A stretch of 45,832 nucleotides of DNA from Lachnospiraceae bacterium. GTDB lineage: Bacteria > Bacillota > Clostridia > Lachnospirales > Lachnospiraceae. Both the position numbers and the translations under genes were made by a program. Location: positions 1 through 45,832 of the forward strand of contig JAQYAY010000013.1 in NCBI GenBank assembly GCA_029338735.1, written 5' to 3'. How positions within the stretch are numbered: the first letter of the stretch is position 1; every line of letters begins with the position of its first letter. Under the pieces are notes generated by a model that worked only from the letters and a program-made list of their open reading frames with translations, ran no database searches and was not told the DNA's origin. Positions 1 through 8,322 of the stretch are shown here, one piece after another.

Positions 1-1
1 C

Positions 2-217
2 ATCCTGAAAATGGTAAAAAATACCTATGCTTATATCGAGGAGTACATAGATCCCGACGCAGTGGAGCACAAGGAGCATATCGGCTATATAGTGGACCGC
101 ACCGGATTTGATGAATTCAAAAAGTGGCTTTTTGAAGGAGTTGAGCTGGGACCGAAGGCCGAGGTAAATGACAGGGTTTACTGGGGAGGAAAACATTACG
201 ACAGATACGGCGGATAA
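2..217 (+). CDS. Unrecognised protein, probably the C-terminal end of a gene cut by the window edge
   Basis: The frame is open from the first complete codon and ends in TAA at 215-217. The first ATG is at position 11, but no ribosome binding site fits in the few bases before it, so the gene more likely starts outside the window. The visible 71 residues are charged and aromatic-rich, with WLFEGVEL and a tail ending KHYDRYGG. There is no signal peptide, membrane segment or motif I can name. A strong hairpin follows at 271-304, consistent with the end of a transcription unit. I do not recognise the family. Confidence 0.5.
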   Translation: MLKMVKNTYAYIEEYIDPDAVEHKEHIGYIVDRTGFDEFKKWLFEGVELGPKAEVNDRVYWGGKHYDRYGG

Positions 218-270
218 AGACCGCCTCAGGAGCTGTTGCTTTTCATGACAGTTAAATTATAGCACAAATA

Positions 271-310
271 AAGGCATTTGAACGGTTTTTCGTTCAAATG
301 CCTTTAACTT
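271..310 (+). terminator. Strong intrinsic hairpin after the first gene
   Basis: A 14-bp perfect stem (271-284 with 291-304) closes a 6-base loop and is followed by a T-rich stretch (TTTAACTTTATT). It most likely ends the transcript of the upstream gene. It is AT-flanked on both sides, so it could also stop transcription coming from the minus-strand RNA candidate. Confidence 0.7.
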
Positions 311-354
311 TATTCATGAGGTGTGATTATTTCACACCCCTTATTGCTTTCTAC

Positions 355-572
355 GAAAAGCCCGAAGTGCCGGGCCCGCATCTTTGACTCCTAGCGCACA
401 GCCAGGTGGGTTGCCGCAACAGACAGTCAGCCTTCTAACGGAGGTGGTTCAGACCTCTCTGCAAATGCATTACCTAAGCCTGACATCCTGTCTGCTATAA
501 TAGGGATCCCGATTTAAAGTAATTGTAGGTTCAAAAACTACGGGTTAGATCGAACACCCCAGGTATCCTTTT
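355..572 (-). ncRNA. Structured noncoding RNA candidate, class undetermined
   Basis: This gap has no credible ORF but is dense in pairing. On the minus strand a promoter-like TTGATT-N17-TACAAT (607 to 579) precedes it, and a 5-bp GC stem (375-371 with 364-360) followed by UUUUC ends it near 355. Inside, a long helix pairs 494-488 with 426-420 (CAGACAG/CTGTCTG) and extends through TCAG/CTGA. Its arm carries a hairpin (about 440-458). An outer helix pairs about 545-530 with 390-372 (CCCGUA and UUUGA segments). A small GTTG/CAAC hairpin lies on the 3' side. The layout of closing stem, large internal bubble and long apical arm resembles 6S RNA, but I cannot recall a matching consensus. Another Firmicutes RNA class, such as raiA, remains possible. 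The strand is inferred from the promoter and terminator placement. Confidence 0.5.
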
Positions 573-598
573 GACATAATTGTAGTCTTTTTATATAG
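571..598 (+). promoter_or_regulatory. Upstream promoter candidate for pheST
   Basis: A consensus TTGACA (571-576) is followed after 16 bases by TATATA (593-598). A transcript starting near 605 would pass through the hairpin and T-tract at 621-647 before reaching pheS. Confidence 0.45.
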
Positions 599-607
599 AA
601 AAATCAA
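579..607 (-). promoter_or_regulatory. Minus-strand promoter for the structured RNA candidate
   Basis: On the minus strand, TTGATT (607-602) and TACAAT (584-579) are separated by exactly 17 bases. The predicted start is near 572. It overlaps the plus-strand promoter candidate at 571-598, so the two would compete. Confidence 0.4.
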
Positions 608-620
608 GGCAAATATTTCT

Positions 621-647
621 CCCTGTATTTGACAAACAGGGCTTTTT
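621..647 (+). terminator. Terminator-like hairpin in the pheS leader
   Basis: CCCTGT (621-626) pairs with ACAGGG (635-640), followed by CTTTTT. It lies between two promoter candidates. It could attenuate transcription from the 571-598 promoter. The stem is short, so strength is uncertain. Confidence 0.45.
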
Positions 648-657
648 CTATTATTCT
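629..657 (+). promoter_or_regulatory. Proximal promoter candidate for pheST
   Basis: TTGACA (629-634) and TATTCT (652-657) are separated by 17 bases. The -35 box lies in the loop of the 621-647 hairpin. The start would be near 663, just at a stem formed by 660-667 and 687-694 (AGTGTGGC/GCCACACT), so this leader would begin with a hairpin. No T-box antiterminator was found in the leader. Confidence 0.5.
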
Positions 658-756
658 ATAGTGTGGCTTAAATAAAACGAAGTTACGCCACACTAAATTC
701 GCGCGGCTCTATGCTTGCGCTCATTAAGTGAAAGAATGTCAAAGGAGTACCGGAAG

Positions 757-1779
757 ATGGTAAAAGAAAAGCTCGAAGAAATCAGGGAAAAAGCTTTCTC
801 AGCTATTGATCAGGCTGATGATCAGGATTCCCTTAATGATGTCAGAGTAAAGGTTCTCGGAAAAAAGGGTGAGCTCACCGCAATCCTCAAGGGAATGAAG
901 GATGTAGCTCCGGAAGACAGACCGAAGGTAGGAGCTCTTGTAAATGAAGCCCGCAATGCCATTGAAGAAAAGATGGCAGAGGCTCGTGATGCCATGAAGA
1001 AGAAAGCTCTCGATGAGAGACTGAAGCATGAGACTATCGATGTCACTCTTCCTGCAAAGAAAAACAAGATCGGTCACAGACATCCGAATACGATAGCCCT
1101 CGATGAGGTTGAGAAGATCTTTATCGGAATGGGATTTGATGTCGTAGAGGGACCGGAGATCGAGAAAGATTACTACAATTTCGAGGCACTCAATATCCCG
1201 GCAAATCATCCTGCGAAGGACGAGCAGGATACCTTTTATATAAATAAAGATATACTTCTCCGTACACAGACATCACCTGTTCAGGTGCGTCAGATGGAAG
1301 CCAAGAAGCCTCCTATCAGAATGATAGCACCAGGTCGTGTGTTCCGTGCAGATGAAGTAGATGCTACACATAGCCCGTCATTCCATCAGATCGAGGGAAT
1401 GGTGATAGACAAGGGCATCACATTCTCAGACCTCAAGGGAACTCTTGAGATGTTCGTACACAAGCTCTTCGGAGAGGATACACGTGTCAAGTTCCGTCCG
1501 CATCATTTCCCGTTCACAGAGCCATCAGCGGAGATGGATGTGAGCTGCTTCAAGTGCGGCGGCAAGGGATGCCGTTTCTGCAAGGGCGAGGGCTGGATCG
1601 AGATCCTTGGCTGCGGAATGGTGCATCCGAAGGTTCTAAAGATGAGTGGCATTGATCCTGACGTATATTCGGGATTTGCATTCGGAGTCGGCCTCGAGCG
1701 AATCGCACTTCTTAAGTACGAGATCGACGATATGAGGCTGCTTTATGAGAATGATATAAGGTTTTTAAGTCAGTTCTGA
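757..1779 (+). CDS. pheS: Phenylalanine-tRNA ligase, alpha subunit
   Basis: Charges tRNA-Phe with phenylalanine as the catalytic half of an alpha2-beta2 class II synthetase in the cytoplasm. The 340-residue product has the N-terminal coiled-coil arm (about 1-90), motif 2 around [11 protein letters not shown] (about 195-205), the [11 protein letters not shown] segment, and motif 3 [11 protein letters not shown] (about 310-320). A cysteine-rich insert (CxxCxxxxCxxC, about residues 264-275) precedes [12 protein letters not shown], a form seen in many Firmicutes. I chose ATG 757 because AAAGGAG (741-747) sits 9 bases upstream. A longer frame back to a TTG at 715 has no such site. pheT follows after 52 bases that hold a heptad-repeat hairpin. 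Confidence 0.97.
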   Translation: MVKEKLEEIREKAFSAIDQADDQDSLNDVRVKVLGKKGELTAILKGMKDVAPEDRPKVGALVNEARNAIEEKMAEARDAMKKKALDERLKHETIDVTLPAKKNKIGHRHPNTIALDEVEKIFIGMGFDVVEGPEIEKDYYNFEALNIPANHPAKDEQDTFYINKDILLRTQTSPVQVRQMEAKKPPIRMIAPGRVFRADEVDATHSPSFHQIEGMVIDKGITFSDLKGTLEMFVHKLFGEDTRVKFRPHHFPFTEPSAEMDVSCFKCGGKGCRFCKGEGWIEILGCGMVHPKVLKMSGIDPDVYSGFAFGVGLERIALLKYEIDDMRLLYENDIRFLSQF

Positions 1780-1780
1780 T

Positions 1781-1813
1781 AAGGGGATAGGATATAGACC
1801 CTGATCCCTATTT
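1781..1813 (+). repeat. Short heptad-type inverted repeat between pheS and pheT
   Basis: A G-rich arm (AAGGGGATAGGATATAG) is followed by a partly complementary arm (CCCTGATCCCTATTT). It belongs to the same period-7 family as the elements at 40106-40194 and 44711-44780. It could form a weak hairpin in the pheST message. It has no T-tract, so it is unlikely to be a terminator. Confidence 0.55.
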
Positions 1814-1831
1814 ATGAAAGGAAACAGATAA

Positions 1832-4252
1832 ATGCGAACATCACTTAAATGGCTCCAGTCAATGGTGCCGGGACTCACGAATGACCCACAGGAATTCTGT
1901 GACGCAATGACGCTCTCAGGCTCCAAGGTAGAGTTCTATACAGTACAGAATAAGGACCTCGACAAGATAGTCATAGGTCAGGTCAAGAAAATAGAAAAGC
2001 ACCCTGATGCTGATCACCTCGTGATCTGTCAGGTAGACGTAGGAGACAGGACTCTCCAGATAGTAACAGGTGCTCCGAATGTTTCAGAAGGTGCAAAGGT
2101 GCCGGTAGTCCTCGATGGTGGAAAAGTGGCCGGCGGCCATGACGGTACTAAGACCGAGGGCGGCATTAAGATCAAAAAGGGCAAGCTCCGTGGAGTGGAG
2201 TCAGACGGTATGATGTGCTCAATCGAAGAGCTTGGTTCTTCAAGAGACGTCTTCCCGGACGCACCAGTCAGCGGACTCTATATCCTGCCTGATGATGCTC
2301 CGGTAGGCGATGACGCAGTAGCATATTTAGGCCTTGATGATGTAGTGATCGAGTATGAGATCACAAGCAATCGTGTAGACTGCTTCTCAATAATCGGACT
2401 CGCCCGTGAGGCAGCAGCAACCTTCCATCTCCCATTCAACCCACCAAAGGTCACTGAGGTCGGAGACGACGATGACGTGAATAAATATATCTCAGTTGAG
2501 GTAAAGAATCATGATCTCTGCAAGAGATATACGGCAAGAGTAGTGAAGAATATTCATCTGGCTCCATCACCTCGCTGGATGCAGGAGAGACTCAGAAGCC
2601 AGGGCATCAGACCAATTAATAATATCGTAGATATCACAAACTACGTTATGGAAGAGTACGGCCAGCCAATGCATGCCTATGATCTCGATACAATCGCAGG
2701 TCATAAGATCATTGTAGATAATGCCACAGACGGCCAGAAGTTTATCACTCTCGATGAGAAAGAGCACGAGCTTGATAAAGATATGCTCATGATAAATGAT
2801 GGTGAGAAGGCAATCGGCCTTGCCGGAATCATGGGCGGCGCAAATTCCATGATCACTGATGATGTGAAGACGATGCTTTTCGAGTCAGCCTGCTTCGATG
2901 GAACGAATATCCGTCTTTCAGCCAAGAGACTCGGTATGAGAACAGAGGCCTCAGGTATTTTTGAAAAAGGTCTCGATCCTAATAATGCAATAGATGCCAT
3001 GAACCGTGCCTGTGATCTCATAGAAGAGCTCGGTGCAGGTGAGGTAGTCGGCGGAGTCGTTGATATCTATCCGGAGCCTGTAAGTCCATGGAGGGTGAAG
3101 TTCGAGCCTGAGCACATCAATGCATATCTAGGCACCGACATTCCTGAAGAGCAGCAGCTTACATATCTTAAGAAGATTGAACTCGGCTATGATGAGAAGA
3201 CGAAAGAACTCATCATCCCTACATTCAGACAGGATCTCCTGTCATTTGCAGATATCTCAGAGGAAGTAGCAAGATTCTATGGCTATGCTAATGTAGCTAC
3301 GACACTTCCTAAGACTTCAGCCACAGCAGGCGGCAAGTCTAAAAAAATGGAGATCGAGGATATTGCAAGGGACGTCGCAGAGTACTGTGGATTCTCACAG
3401 GCATACTGCTATTCATTTGAGAGCAAGAAGGTATTCGACAAGCTCCTCCTACCTGCAGATGCTCCTGTGAGAAAGGCAATCGAGATCGCAAATCCTCTCG
3501 GTGAAGACTTCTCTATCATGAGGACTCTTCCGCTGAACGGAATCCTTACATCTCTTTCTACGAACTTCAACAGGAGAAATGAGAATGTAAGCCTCTATGA
3601 GCTTGGAAATGTATATATTGCAAAGTCACTTCCACTCACGGATCTTCCTGATGAGAGAATGCAGTTTACACTCGGAAGCTACGGAGATGGAGAGGACTTC
3701 TATACTATGAAGGGTGTAGTTGAGGAGTTCCTCGACAAGGTCGGTATGGTAGACAAGGTGACCTATGATCCTTCGAATAAGCGTCCATACCTTCATCCGG
3801 GCAGATGCGCAGATATAATCTACGATGGTCAGGTGATCGGATACTTAGGTGAGCTTCATCCTACAGTAGCAGCAAACTACGACATCAAGGACAGAGTCTA
3901 TATCGCAGTTATAGATATGCCATACATTGTGAAGTTTGCAAACTTCGACAAGAAATACACAGGCATCGCCAATTTCCCTGCATCTACGAGAGACCTTTCT
4001 CTTACAATGCCAGAGGATACGCTTGCAGGAGATGTGGAGAAGATTTTCTACGCAGAAGGCGGCGAATACCTTGAGTCAGTAAAGCTTTTCGATGTATATG
4101 AAGGAGCGCAGGTTGCAGACGGATATAAGTCTATTTCTTACAGACTCACATTCCGTGCGAATGACCGTTCACTTTCAGACACTGATGTAAATGCTGCAAT
4201 GGATTCGATCCTCGGCAGGCTGGCTCAGATGGATGTTACGTTAAGAAAGTGA
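1832..4252 (+). CDS. pheT: Phenylalanine-tRNA ligase, beta subunit
   Basis: Partner of PheS; binds tRNA-Phe and edits mischarged tyrosine. The 806 residues match the full bacterial length. In order: an EMAP-type OB fold (about 40-150, with HPDADHL and TGAPNV), the B3/B4 editing region (about 210-400, with YGQPMHAYD and [10 protein letters not shown]), the B5 domain (about 400-480), a catalytic-like core (from about 490), and the C-terminal ferredoxin-fold anticodon-binding domain (ends [14 protein letters not shown]). AAAGGAAA lies 8 bases before ATG 1832. It reads directly into queA. Confidence 0.97.
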   Translation: MRTSLKWLQSMVPGLTNDPQEFCDAMTLSGSKVEFYTVQNKDLDKIVIGQVKKIEKHPDADHLVICQVDVGDRTLQIVTGAPNVSEGAKVPVVLDGGKVAGGHDGTKTEGGIKIKKGKLRGVESDGMMCSIEELGSSRDVFPDAPVSGLYILPDDAPVGDDAVAYLGLDDVVIEYEITSNRVDCFSIIGLAREAAATFHLPFNPPKVTEVGDDDDVNKYISVEVKNHDLCKRYTARVVKNIHLAPSPRWMQERLRSQGIRPINNIVDITNYVMEEYGQPMHAYDLDTIAGHKIIVDNATDGQKFITLDEKEHELDKDMLMINDGEKAIGLAGIMGGANSMITDDVKTMLFESACFDGTNIRLSAKRLGMRTEASGIFEKGLDPNNAIDAMNRACDLIEELGAGEVVGGVVDIYPEPVSPWRVKFEPEHINAYLGTDIPEEQQLTYLKKIELGYDEKTKELIIPTFRQDLLSFADISEEVARFYGYANVATTLPKTSATAGGKSKKMEIEDIARDVAEYCGFSQAYCYSFESKKVFDKLLLPADAPVRKAIEIANPLGEDFSIMRTLPLNGILTSLSTNFNRRNENVSLYELGNVYIAKSLPLTDLPDERMQFTLGSYGDGEDFYTMKGVVEEFLDKVGMVDKVTYDPSNKRPYLHPGRCADIIYDGQVIGYLGELHPTVAANYDIKDRVYIAVIDMPYIVKFANFDKKYTGIANFPASTRDLSLTMPEDTLAGDVEKIFYAEGGEYLESVKLFDVYEGAQVADGYKSISYRLTFRANDRSLSDTDVNAAMDSILGRLAQMDVTLRK

Positions 4253-4257
4253 GGACA

Positions 4258-5304
4258 ATGGAAACAGGATACAGTACTAAAGACTATTATTATGACCTGC
4301 CCAAGGAGCTCATCGCCCAGGATCCTCTGGACGACAGGAGCTCCTCACGGCTCATGGTCTTAGGTAAAAAATCAGGACATGTCAGCCATCATCATTTCAG
4401 GGAGATACTCGATTACCTCCATCCTGGTGACTGTCTGGTCATCAACAATACAAGAGTGATCCCAGCAAGACTCGTAGGTACCAAGAAGGATACAGGAGCC
4501 CATGTCGAGATTCTTCTTTTGCGCAGAAAAAAGGATGATATCTGGGAGACACTCGTGCGTCCGGGCAAGAAACTGAGACCAGGTGCAGAGGTGACTTTCG
4601 GAGACGGGTCTCTTACAGCTACGATTCTCGACGTAGTAGAAGGAGGGGACAGACTCGTTCAGTTCCACTATGACGGTATCTTCGAAGAGATTCTCGACAG
4701 ACTCGGCGAGATGCCTCTTCCACCATACATCACACACAAGCTCAAGGACAGAGACCGTTACAACACAGTCTATGCAAAGTTTGACGGTTCGGCAGCCGCG
4801 CCTACGGCGGGACTGCATTTCACAAAAGAGCTTCTAGAAGAAGTAAAGGATATGGGTGTCAATATAGCCCAGGTCACTCTTCATGTAGGGCTCGGCACTT
4901 TCCGTCCTGTGAAGGTGGACGATGTCAGGGAGCATGAGATGCACACAGAGTGGTACCGTGTGACTCAGGAGACAGCAGACCTTATAAATAAGACAAAAGA
5001 AAATGGAGGCCGTATCATAGCAGTCGGTACGACATCTGTCCGCACACTTGAGACGGTAGCAGATGAGGACGGGCACATGAAGGCTCAGGAAGGTGATACG
5101 TCCATCTTTATCTATCCGGGATACAAATGGAAGATAGTAGACGGACTCATCACGAATTTCCATCTGCCTGAATCTACACTGATCATGCTGGTGTCATCGC
5201 TTGCAGGCCGTGAGCATGTACTTGCTGCATACAAAGAGGCAGTGAAGGAACGCTACAGATTTTTCTCATTCGGTGACGCTATGTATATAGATCCGGATGA
5301 CTGA
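4258..5304 (+). CDS. queA: S-adenosylmethionine:tRNA ribosyltransferase-isomerase
   Basis: Transfers and isomerises the ribosyl group of S-adenosylmethionine onto preQ1 at the tRNA wobble position to give epoxyqueuosine. The 348-residue length is normal. Family signatures include [13 protein letters not shown] near the start, [30 protein letters not shown] and the C-terminal [14 protein letters not shown] at 4249 overlapping the pheT stop is an alternative start, giving three extra residues. I prefer ATG 4258, preceded by GAGG, though the spacing is short. It sits between pheT and lgt in one apparent operon. Confidence 0.95.
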   Translation: METGYSTKDYYYDLPKELIAQDPLDDRSSSRLMVLGKKSGHVSHHHFREILDYLHPGDCLVINNTRVIPARLVGTKKDTGAHVEILLLRRKKDDIWETLVRPGKKLRPGAEVTFGDGSLTATILDVVEGGDRLVQFHYDGIFEEILDRLGEMPLPPYITHKLKDRDRYNTVYAKFDGSAAAPTAGLHFTKELLEEVKDMGVNIAQVTLHVGLGTFRPVKVDDVREHEMHTEWYRVTQETADLINKTKENGGRIIAVGTTSVRTLETVADEDGHMKAQEGDTSIFIYPGYKWKIVDGLITNFHLPESTLIMLVSSLAGREHVLAAYKEAVKERYRFFSFGDAMYIDPDD

Positions 5305-5327
5305 ACCCGGTAAAGGAACAGACAGCA

Positions 5328-6215
5328 ATGTACGAAGACAGTATTGCATTCCCGCATCTTCATATACTTTTCAGCCATGTGGGAAAGCATTTAACCATTG
5401 GAAATTTTAATATTGCCTTTTATGGAATTGTGATCGCGATCGGAATGGTGTTCGCATTCATTTTTATCATGAAAGAGGCAAAGCGAGTAGGATACAAACA
5501 GGATGATTTCATGGATTTGTTTATCTTCGGGATCATCTTTGGCGTGATCGGCGCACGTATATACTACGTGATATTCTCGTGGGATATGTACAAGGACAAT
5601 CCTATCCAGATATTCAATATCAGGGGCGGCGGACTTGCTATCTACGGCGGTATCATAGGCGGTCTCATCACGGTCATCGTGATGTGCTATATGAAGAAGC
5701 TGAGCTTCTGGAAGAGCGCCGATATCATATGCTTCGGTGTTCTGATCGGACAGATCTTCGGCCGCTGGGGCAATTTCTTCAACAGAGAGGCATTCGGCAG
5801 ATATACGGACAGTCTTTTTGCGATGCAGATACCCGTCAATGCAGTCAACAGACCTCAGGATATCACGACGGAAATGATGAACAATCTCGTCACAAGAAAT
5901 GGAATCGAGTGTATCCAGGTTCATCCTACGTTCCTGTACGAGTCAGTGATGAATCTCTGCATTTTCTTCTTCCTGCTCTGGTACAGAAAGAGGAAGAAGT
6001 TCGATGGAGAGGTATTTCTCTGGTACATGGCACTCTACGGACTCGGACGTTCGTTTATCGAGAGGCTGCGTACAGACCAGCTGCGTATAGCAGGTACATC
6101 AATCCCTGTTTCACAGCTGCTTGGAATCCTGCTCTTTGCAGGATGCGTGCTATACATGTGGTTTGCCCACTACAGGTATATGGTCAGAGACTGGGCAGAA
6201 AAAGATAGAACATAA
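5328..6215 (+). CDS. lgt: Prolipoprotein diacylglyceryl transferase
   Basis: Attaches diacylglycerol from phosphatidylglycerol to the lipobox cysteine of prolipoproteins in the plasma membrane. The 295-residue product has about seven hydrophobic segments, beginning near residue 25 (YGIVIAIGMVFAFIFI). It carries the Lgt signature GRWGNFFNREAFG at about 145-157, plus GARIYYVIF and the C-terminal YGLGRSFIERLR, whose arginines are typical of the active site. It follows queA by 23 bases, with AAAGGA upstream. A terminator follows at 6245-6273. Confidence 0.96.
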   Translation: MYEDSIAFPHLHILFSHVGKHLTIGNFNIAFYGIVIAIGMVFAFIFIMKEAKRVGYKQDDFMDLFIFGIIFGVIGARIYYVIFSWDMYKDNPIQIFNIRGGGLAIYGGIIGGLITVIVMCYMKKLSFWKSADIICFGVLIGQIFGRWGNFFNREAFGRYTDSLFAMQIPVNAVNRPQDITTEMMNNLVTRNGIECIQVHPTFLYESVMNLCIFFFLLWYRKRKKFDGEVFLWYMALYGLGRSFIERLRTDQLRIAGTSIPVSQLLGILLFAGCVLYMWFAHYRYMVRDWAEKDRT

Positions 6216-6244
6216 TTTTTGTGAAAATTGCACAGAAACTTTTT

Positions 6245-6273
6245 GCTCACCACGGATGTGGTGGGCTTTTTTT
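6245..6273 (+). terminator. Intrinsic terminator after lgt
   Basis: A 9-bp stem (6245-6253 with 6258-6266) with GGAT loop is followed by seven T. It separates the pheS-lgt unit from the mraZ cluster. Confidence 0.85.
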
Positions 6274-6357
6274 ATGCCTGCACAACATATAGTGTAGAAA
6301 ATGCCCTCCACTTTGCACCACCCATTGAAAAAAGCTTGAAAAGAACAGATTTTTTTG

Positions 6358-6386
6358 TTGAAAAATTTTTGTAAAAACTGTATTAT
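6358..6386 (+). promoter_or_regulatory. Promoter of the mraZ division cluster
   Basis: TTGAAA (6358-6363), a 17-base spacer, then TATTAT (6381-6386). The predicted start, near 6393, falls at the first of the MraZ-type repeats. Confidence 0.7.
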
Positions 6387-6392
6387 TATTGA

Positions 6393-6419
6393 AAAGTGGT
6401 TCGAAGTGGAGGAAAGTGA
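6393..6419 (+). promoter_or_regulatory. MraZ operator: three direct repeats at 10-bp spacing
   Basis: Three copies of AAAGTGG-like sequence (6393-6399 AAAGTGG, 6403-6409 GAAGTGG, 6413-6419 AAAGTGA) have their GTG cores exactly 10 bp apart. MraZ proteins in several phyla bind GTG-containing repeats with this period in their own promoters. The site overlaps the predicted transcription start, so binding should repress the cluster. Confidence 0.75.
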
Positions 6420-6450
6420 AATTCGATGGTTAAGAAAGGAGGTGACCGTC

Positions 6451-6882
6451 ATGTTCATGGGTGAATATAATCACACACTTGATCCTAAGGGCAGGGTAAT
6501 AATCCCAGCCAGGTTCAGAGAGAACTTAGGAGACAAGTTCGTGATTACCAAGGGACTTGACGGCTGCCTCTACGGATACCCATATGACAAATGGGAAGAA
6601 GTAGGACGCAACTTCCAGGAAACCATCAGGACGAACAAGGAGGCCAGACAGTTCTCCAGATTCTTCTTCTCAAGCGCTTCGGACTGTGACATCGACAAGC
6701 AGGGCAGAATCCTGATCCCGGCAAATCTCCGTGAATATGCCGGACTGTCCAAGGATCTCGTGATCGCCGGAAATCTCGGTCATATAGAGATCTGGGACAA
6801 GGAACGCTGGGACAGTGCCAACAGCTTCGAGAATATGGATGAAGTAGCCGACAAGCTTGGCGGACTGGGACTGATGCTATGA
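6451..6882 (+). CDS. mraZ: Transcriptional regulator MraZ
   Basis: Ring-forming DNA-binding repressor of the division and cell-wall cluster. The 143-residue product has the two AbrB-like SpoVT folds: [18 protein letters not shown] at the start and [17 protein letters not shown] at about 77-93. I chose ATG 6451 because AAGGAGGTGA lies 5 bases upstream. A longer open frame to 6355 would put the promoter inside the gene. The stop overlaps the rsmH start (ATGA). Confidence 0.96.
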   Translation: MFMGEYNHTLDPKGRVIIPARFRENLGDKFVITKGLDGCLYGYPYDKWEEVGRNFQETIRTNKEARQFSRFFFSSASDCDIDKQGRILIPANLREYAGLSKDLVIAGNLGHIEIWDKERWDSANSFENMDEVADKLGGLGLML

Positions 6883-7850
6883 GTGAATTCAGACATTATC
6901 CTGTGATGCTAAATGAGGTCATAGACTCGCTTGATATAAAGCCGGATGGTATCTATGTCGATGGTACGCTCGGCGGAGCAGGCCATTCATATGAGATCGC
7001 AAAGCGGCTCACAGAAGGCGGAAGGCTCATTGGAATAGATCAGGATGAAGACGCGATAAAGGCGGCTACAGAGCACCTGAAGGAATTCAGTGACAGGGTC
7101 ACGATAGTCCACGACAATTATGGCAATATCAGTGATGTCCTATCAGGACTTGGCATTGACAAGGCTGATGGAATCCTTCTTGATCTTGGAGTTTCGTCAT
7201 ATCAGCTCGATACGCCGGACAGAGGATTCTCATACAGGACAGACGATGCACCTCTCGACATGAGGATGAATCAGGAATCCGATTTCACTGCAGCAGATCT
7301 GCTGAATACGTATTCCGAGAGAGATCTGGCAAGGATCATCCGTGATTACGGTGAGGAGAAGTTTGCGGACAGGATCGCAAAAAATATTGCCAAGGAGAGG
7401 CCACTTGAGACAACGGGTGATCTGAACAGGATCATCAGGGAGTCGATACCTGAGAAGTTCAGACGGACTGGTGGAAATCCTTCGAAGCGTACGTTCCAGG
7501 CAATCAGGATAGAGCTCAACAGAGAGCTGACAGTCTTAAGCGAAACTGTCGACACAATGATAGACCTTCTGAATGAGGATGGACGGCTCGCCATCATCAC
7601 TTTCCATTCGCTTGAAGACAGGATAGTGAAGAGCCATTTCAGAAAAGAAGAATACCCGTGTACATGTCCGCCGGATTTTCCGGTATGTGTATGCGGGAAT
7701 ATCTCGAAGGGATATGAGCTGACTAGAAAGCCAATCCTTCCGGGAGATAAGGAATTAGGAGAAAACAAACGGTCAAAGAGCGCGAAACTACGTGTATTCG
7801 TGAGAAAGACGTCAGACACATCGCAGCCACTAGACCACAGGAAGCATTAG
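6879..7850 (+). CDS. rsmH: 16S rRNA (cytosine-1402-N4)-methyltransferase
   Basis: Methylates N4 of C1402 in the decoding site of 16S rRNA using S-adenosylmethionine. The 323-residue product opens with [13 protein letters not shown] and has the SAM-binding segment [13 protein letters not shown] (about 29-41), [27 protein letters not shown] and the late [14 protein letters not shown]. It overlaps mraZ by four bases, so translation is probably coupled. This is the usual position of the gene. Confidence 0.96.
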   Translation: MSEFRHYPVMLNEVIDSLDIKPDGIYVDGTLGGAGHSYEIAKRLTEGGRLIGIDQDEDAIKAATEHLKEFSDRVTIVHDNYGNISDVLSGLGIDKADGILLDLGVSSYQLDTPDRGFSYRTDDAPLDMRMNQESDFTAADLLNTYSERDLARIIRDYGEEKFADRIAKNIAKERPLETTGDLNRIIRESIPEKFRRTGGNPSKRTFQAIRIELNRELTVLSETVDTMIDLLNEDGRLAIITFHSLEDRIVKSHFRKEEYPCTCPPDFPVCVCGNISKGYELTRKPILPGDKELGENKRSKSAKLRVFVRKTSDTSQPLDHRKH

Positions 7851-7865
7851 TGAAGGGAGTCGCTG

Positions 7866-8315
7866 ATGAGGCAGACAATGTACTATGAAAGAGGAAGTGA
7901 AGCTCATCGTTTCGTCACGGAAGAGGAGCACGAAGAGCATGTACGCAGGGAGCAGAGAGAGGAAAGAGAAAGACAAAGGACCAGAATCAGAAAGAACGCC
8001 CATTTCCTGAAGATGCGCAACAGACGTATCGCATTTTCACTTGGAATCGGGATAGTACTCGTGGCAATGTTCGGTTCGTTTGTCTGGCTTGAAAATAATA
8101 TAACAGCTTCCATGCAGACCATATCTGCCGATGAAGAGACACTGTCAGAGCTCAAGGCAGATAATGCAGCACTTCTTTCAAGGATCAATACAGATGCGAG
8201 TCTTTCTTCAGTTAAGGAAAAAGCAAAGAAGCTCGGAATGAAGTATGCGAAGGCCGACCAGATAGAGTATTATACCGTCAGGGAACAGGATTACATGAGC
8301 GTAAACGACAGGTAA
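7866..8315 (+). CDS. ftsL: FtsL-like division protein
   Basis: Small bitopic divisome protein. The 149-residue product has a very charged cytoplasmic N-terminus (about 1-50, Glu/Arg-rich), one membrane segment (about 55-75, GIGIVLVAMFGSF), then an extracytoplasmic coiled coil (about 80-115) and the YAKADQIEYYTV tail common in FtsL/DivIC-type proteins of Clostridia. GGGAG precedes the start. Identification rests on position between rsmH and the transpeptidase and on topology, since FtsL sequence is poorly conserved. Confidence 0.8.
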   Translation: MRQTMYYERGSEAHRFVTEEEHEEHVRREQREERERQRTRIRKNAHFLKMRNRRIAFSLGIGIVLVAMFGSFVWLENNITASMQTISADEETLSELKADNAALLSRINTDASLSSVKEKAKKLGMKYAKADQIEYYTVREQDYMSVNDR

Positions 8316-8322
8316 TACACAG

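Noticed and set aside
380-430. Plus-strand CCAGGTGGGTTGCCGC as a T-box antiterminator of pheS
   Set aside because: It resembles the AGGGTGGNACCGCG core only loosely, has no following terminator at the right distance, and lies more than 300 bases before pheS with promoters in between.
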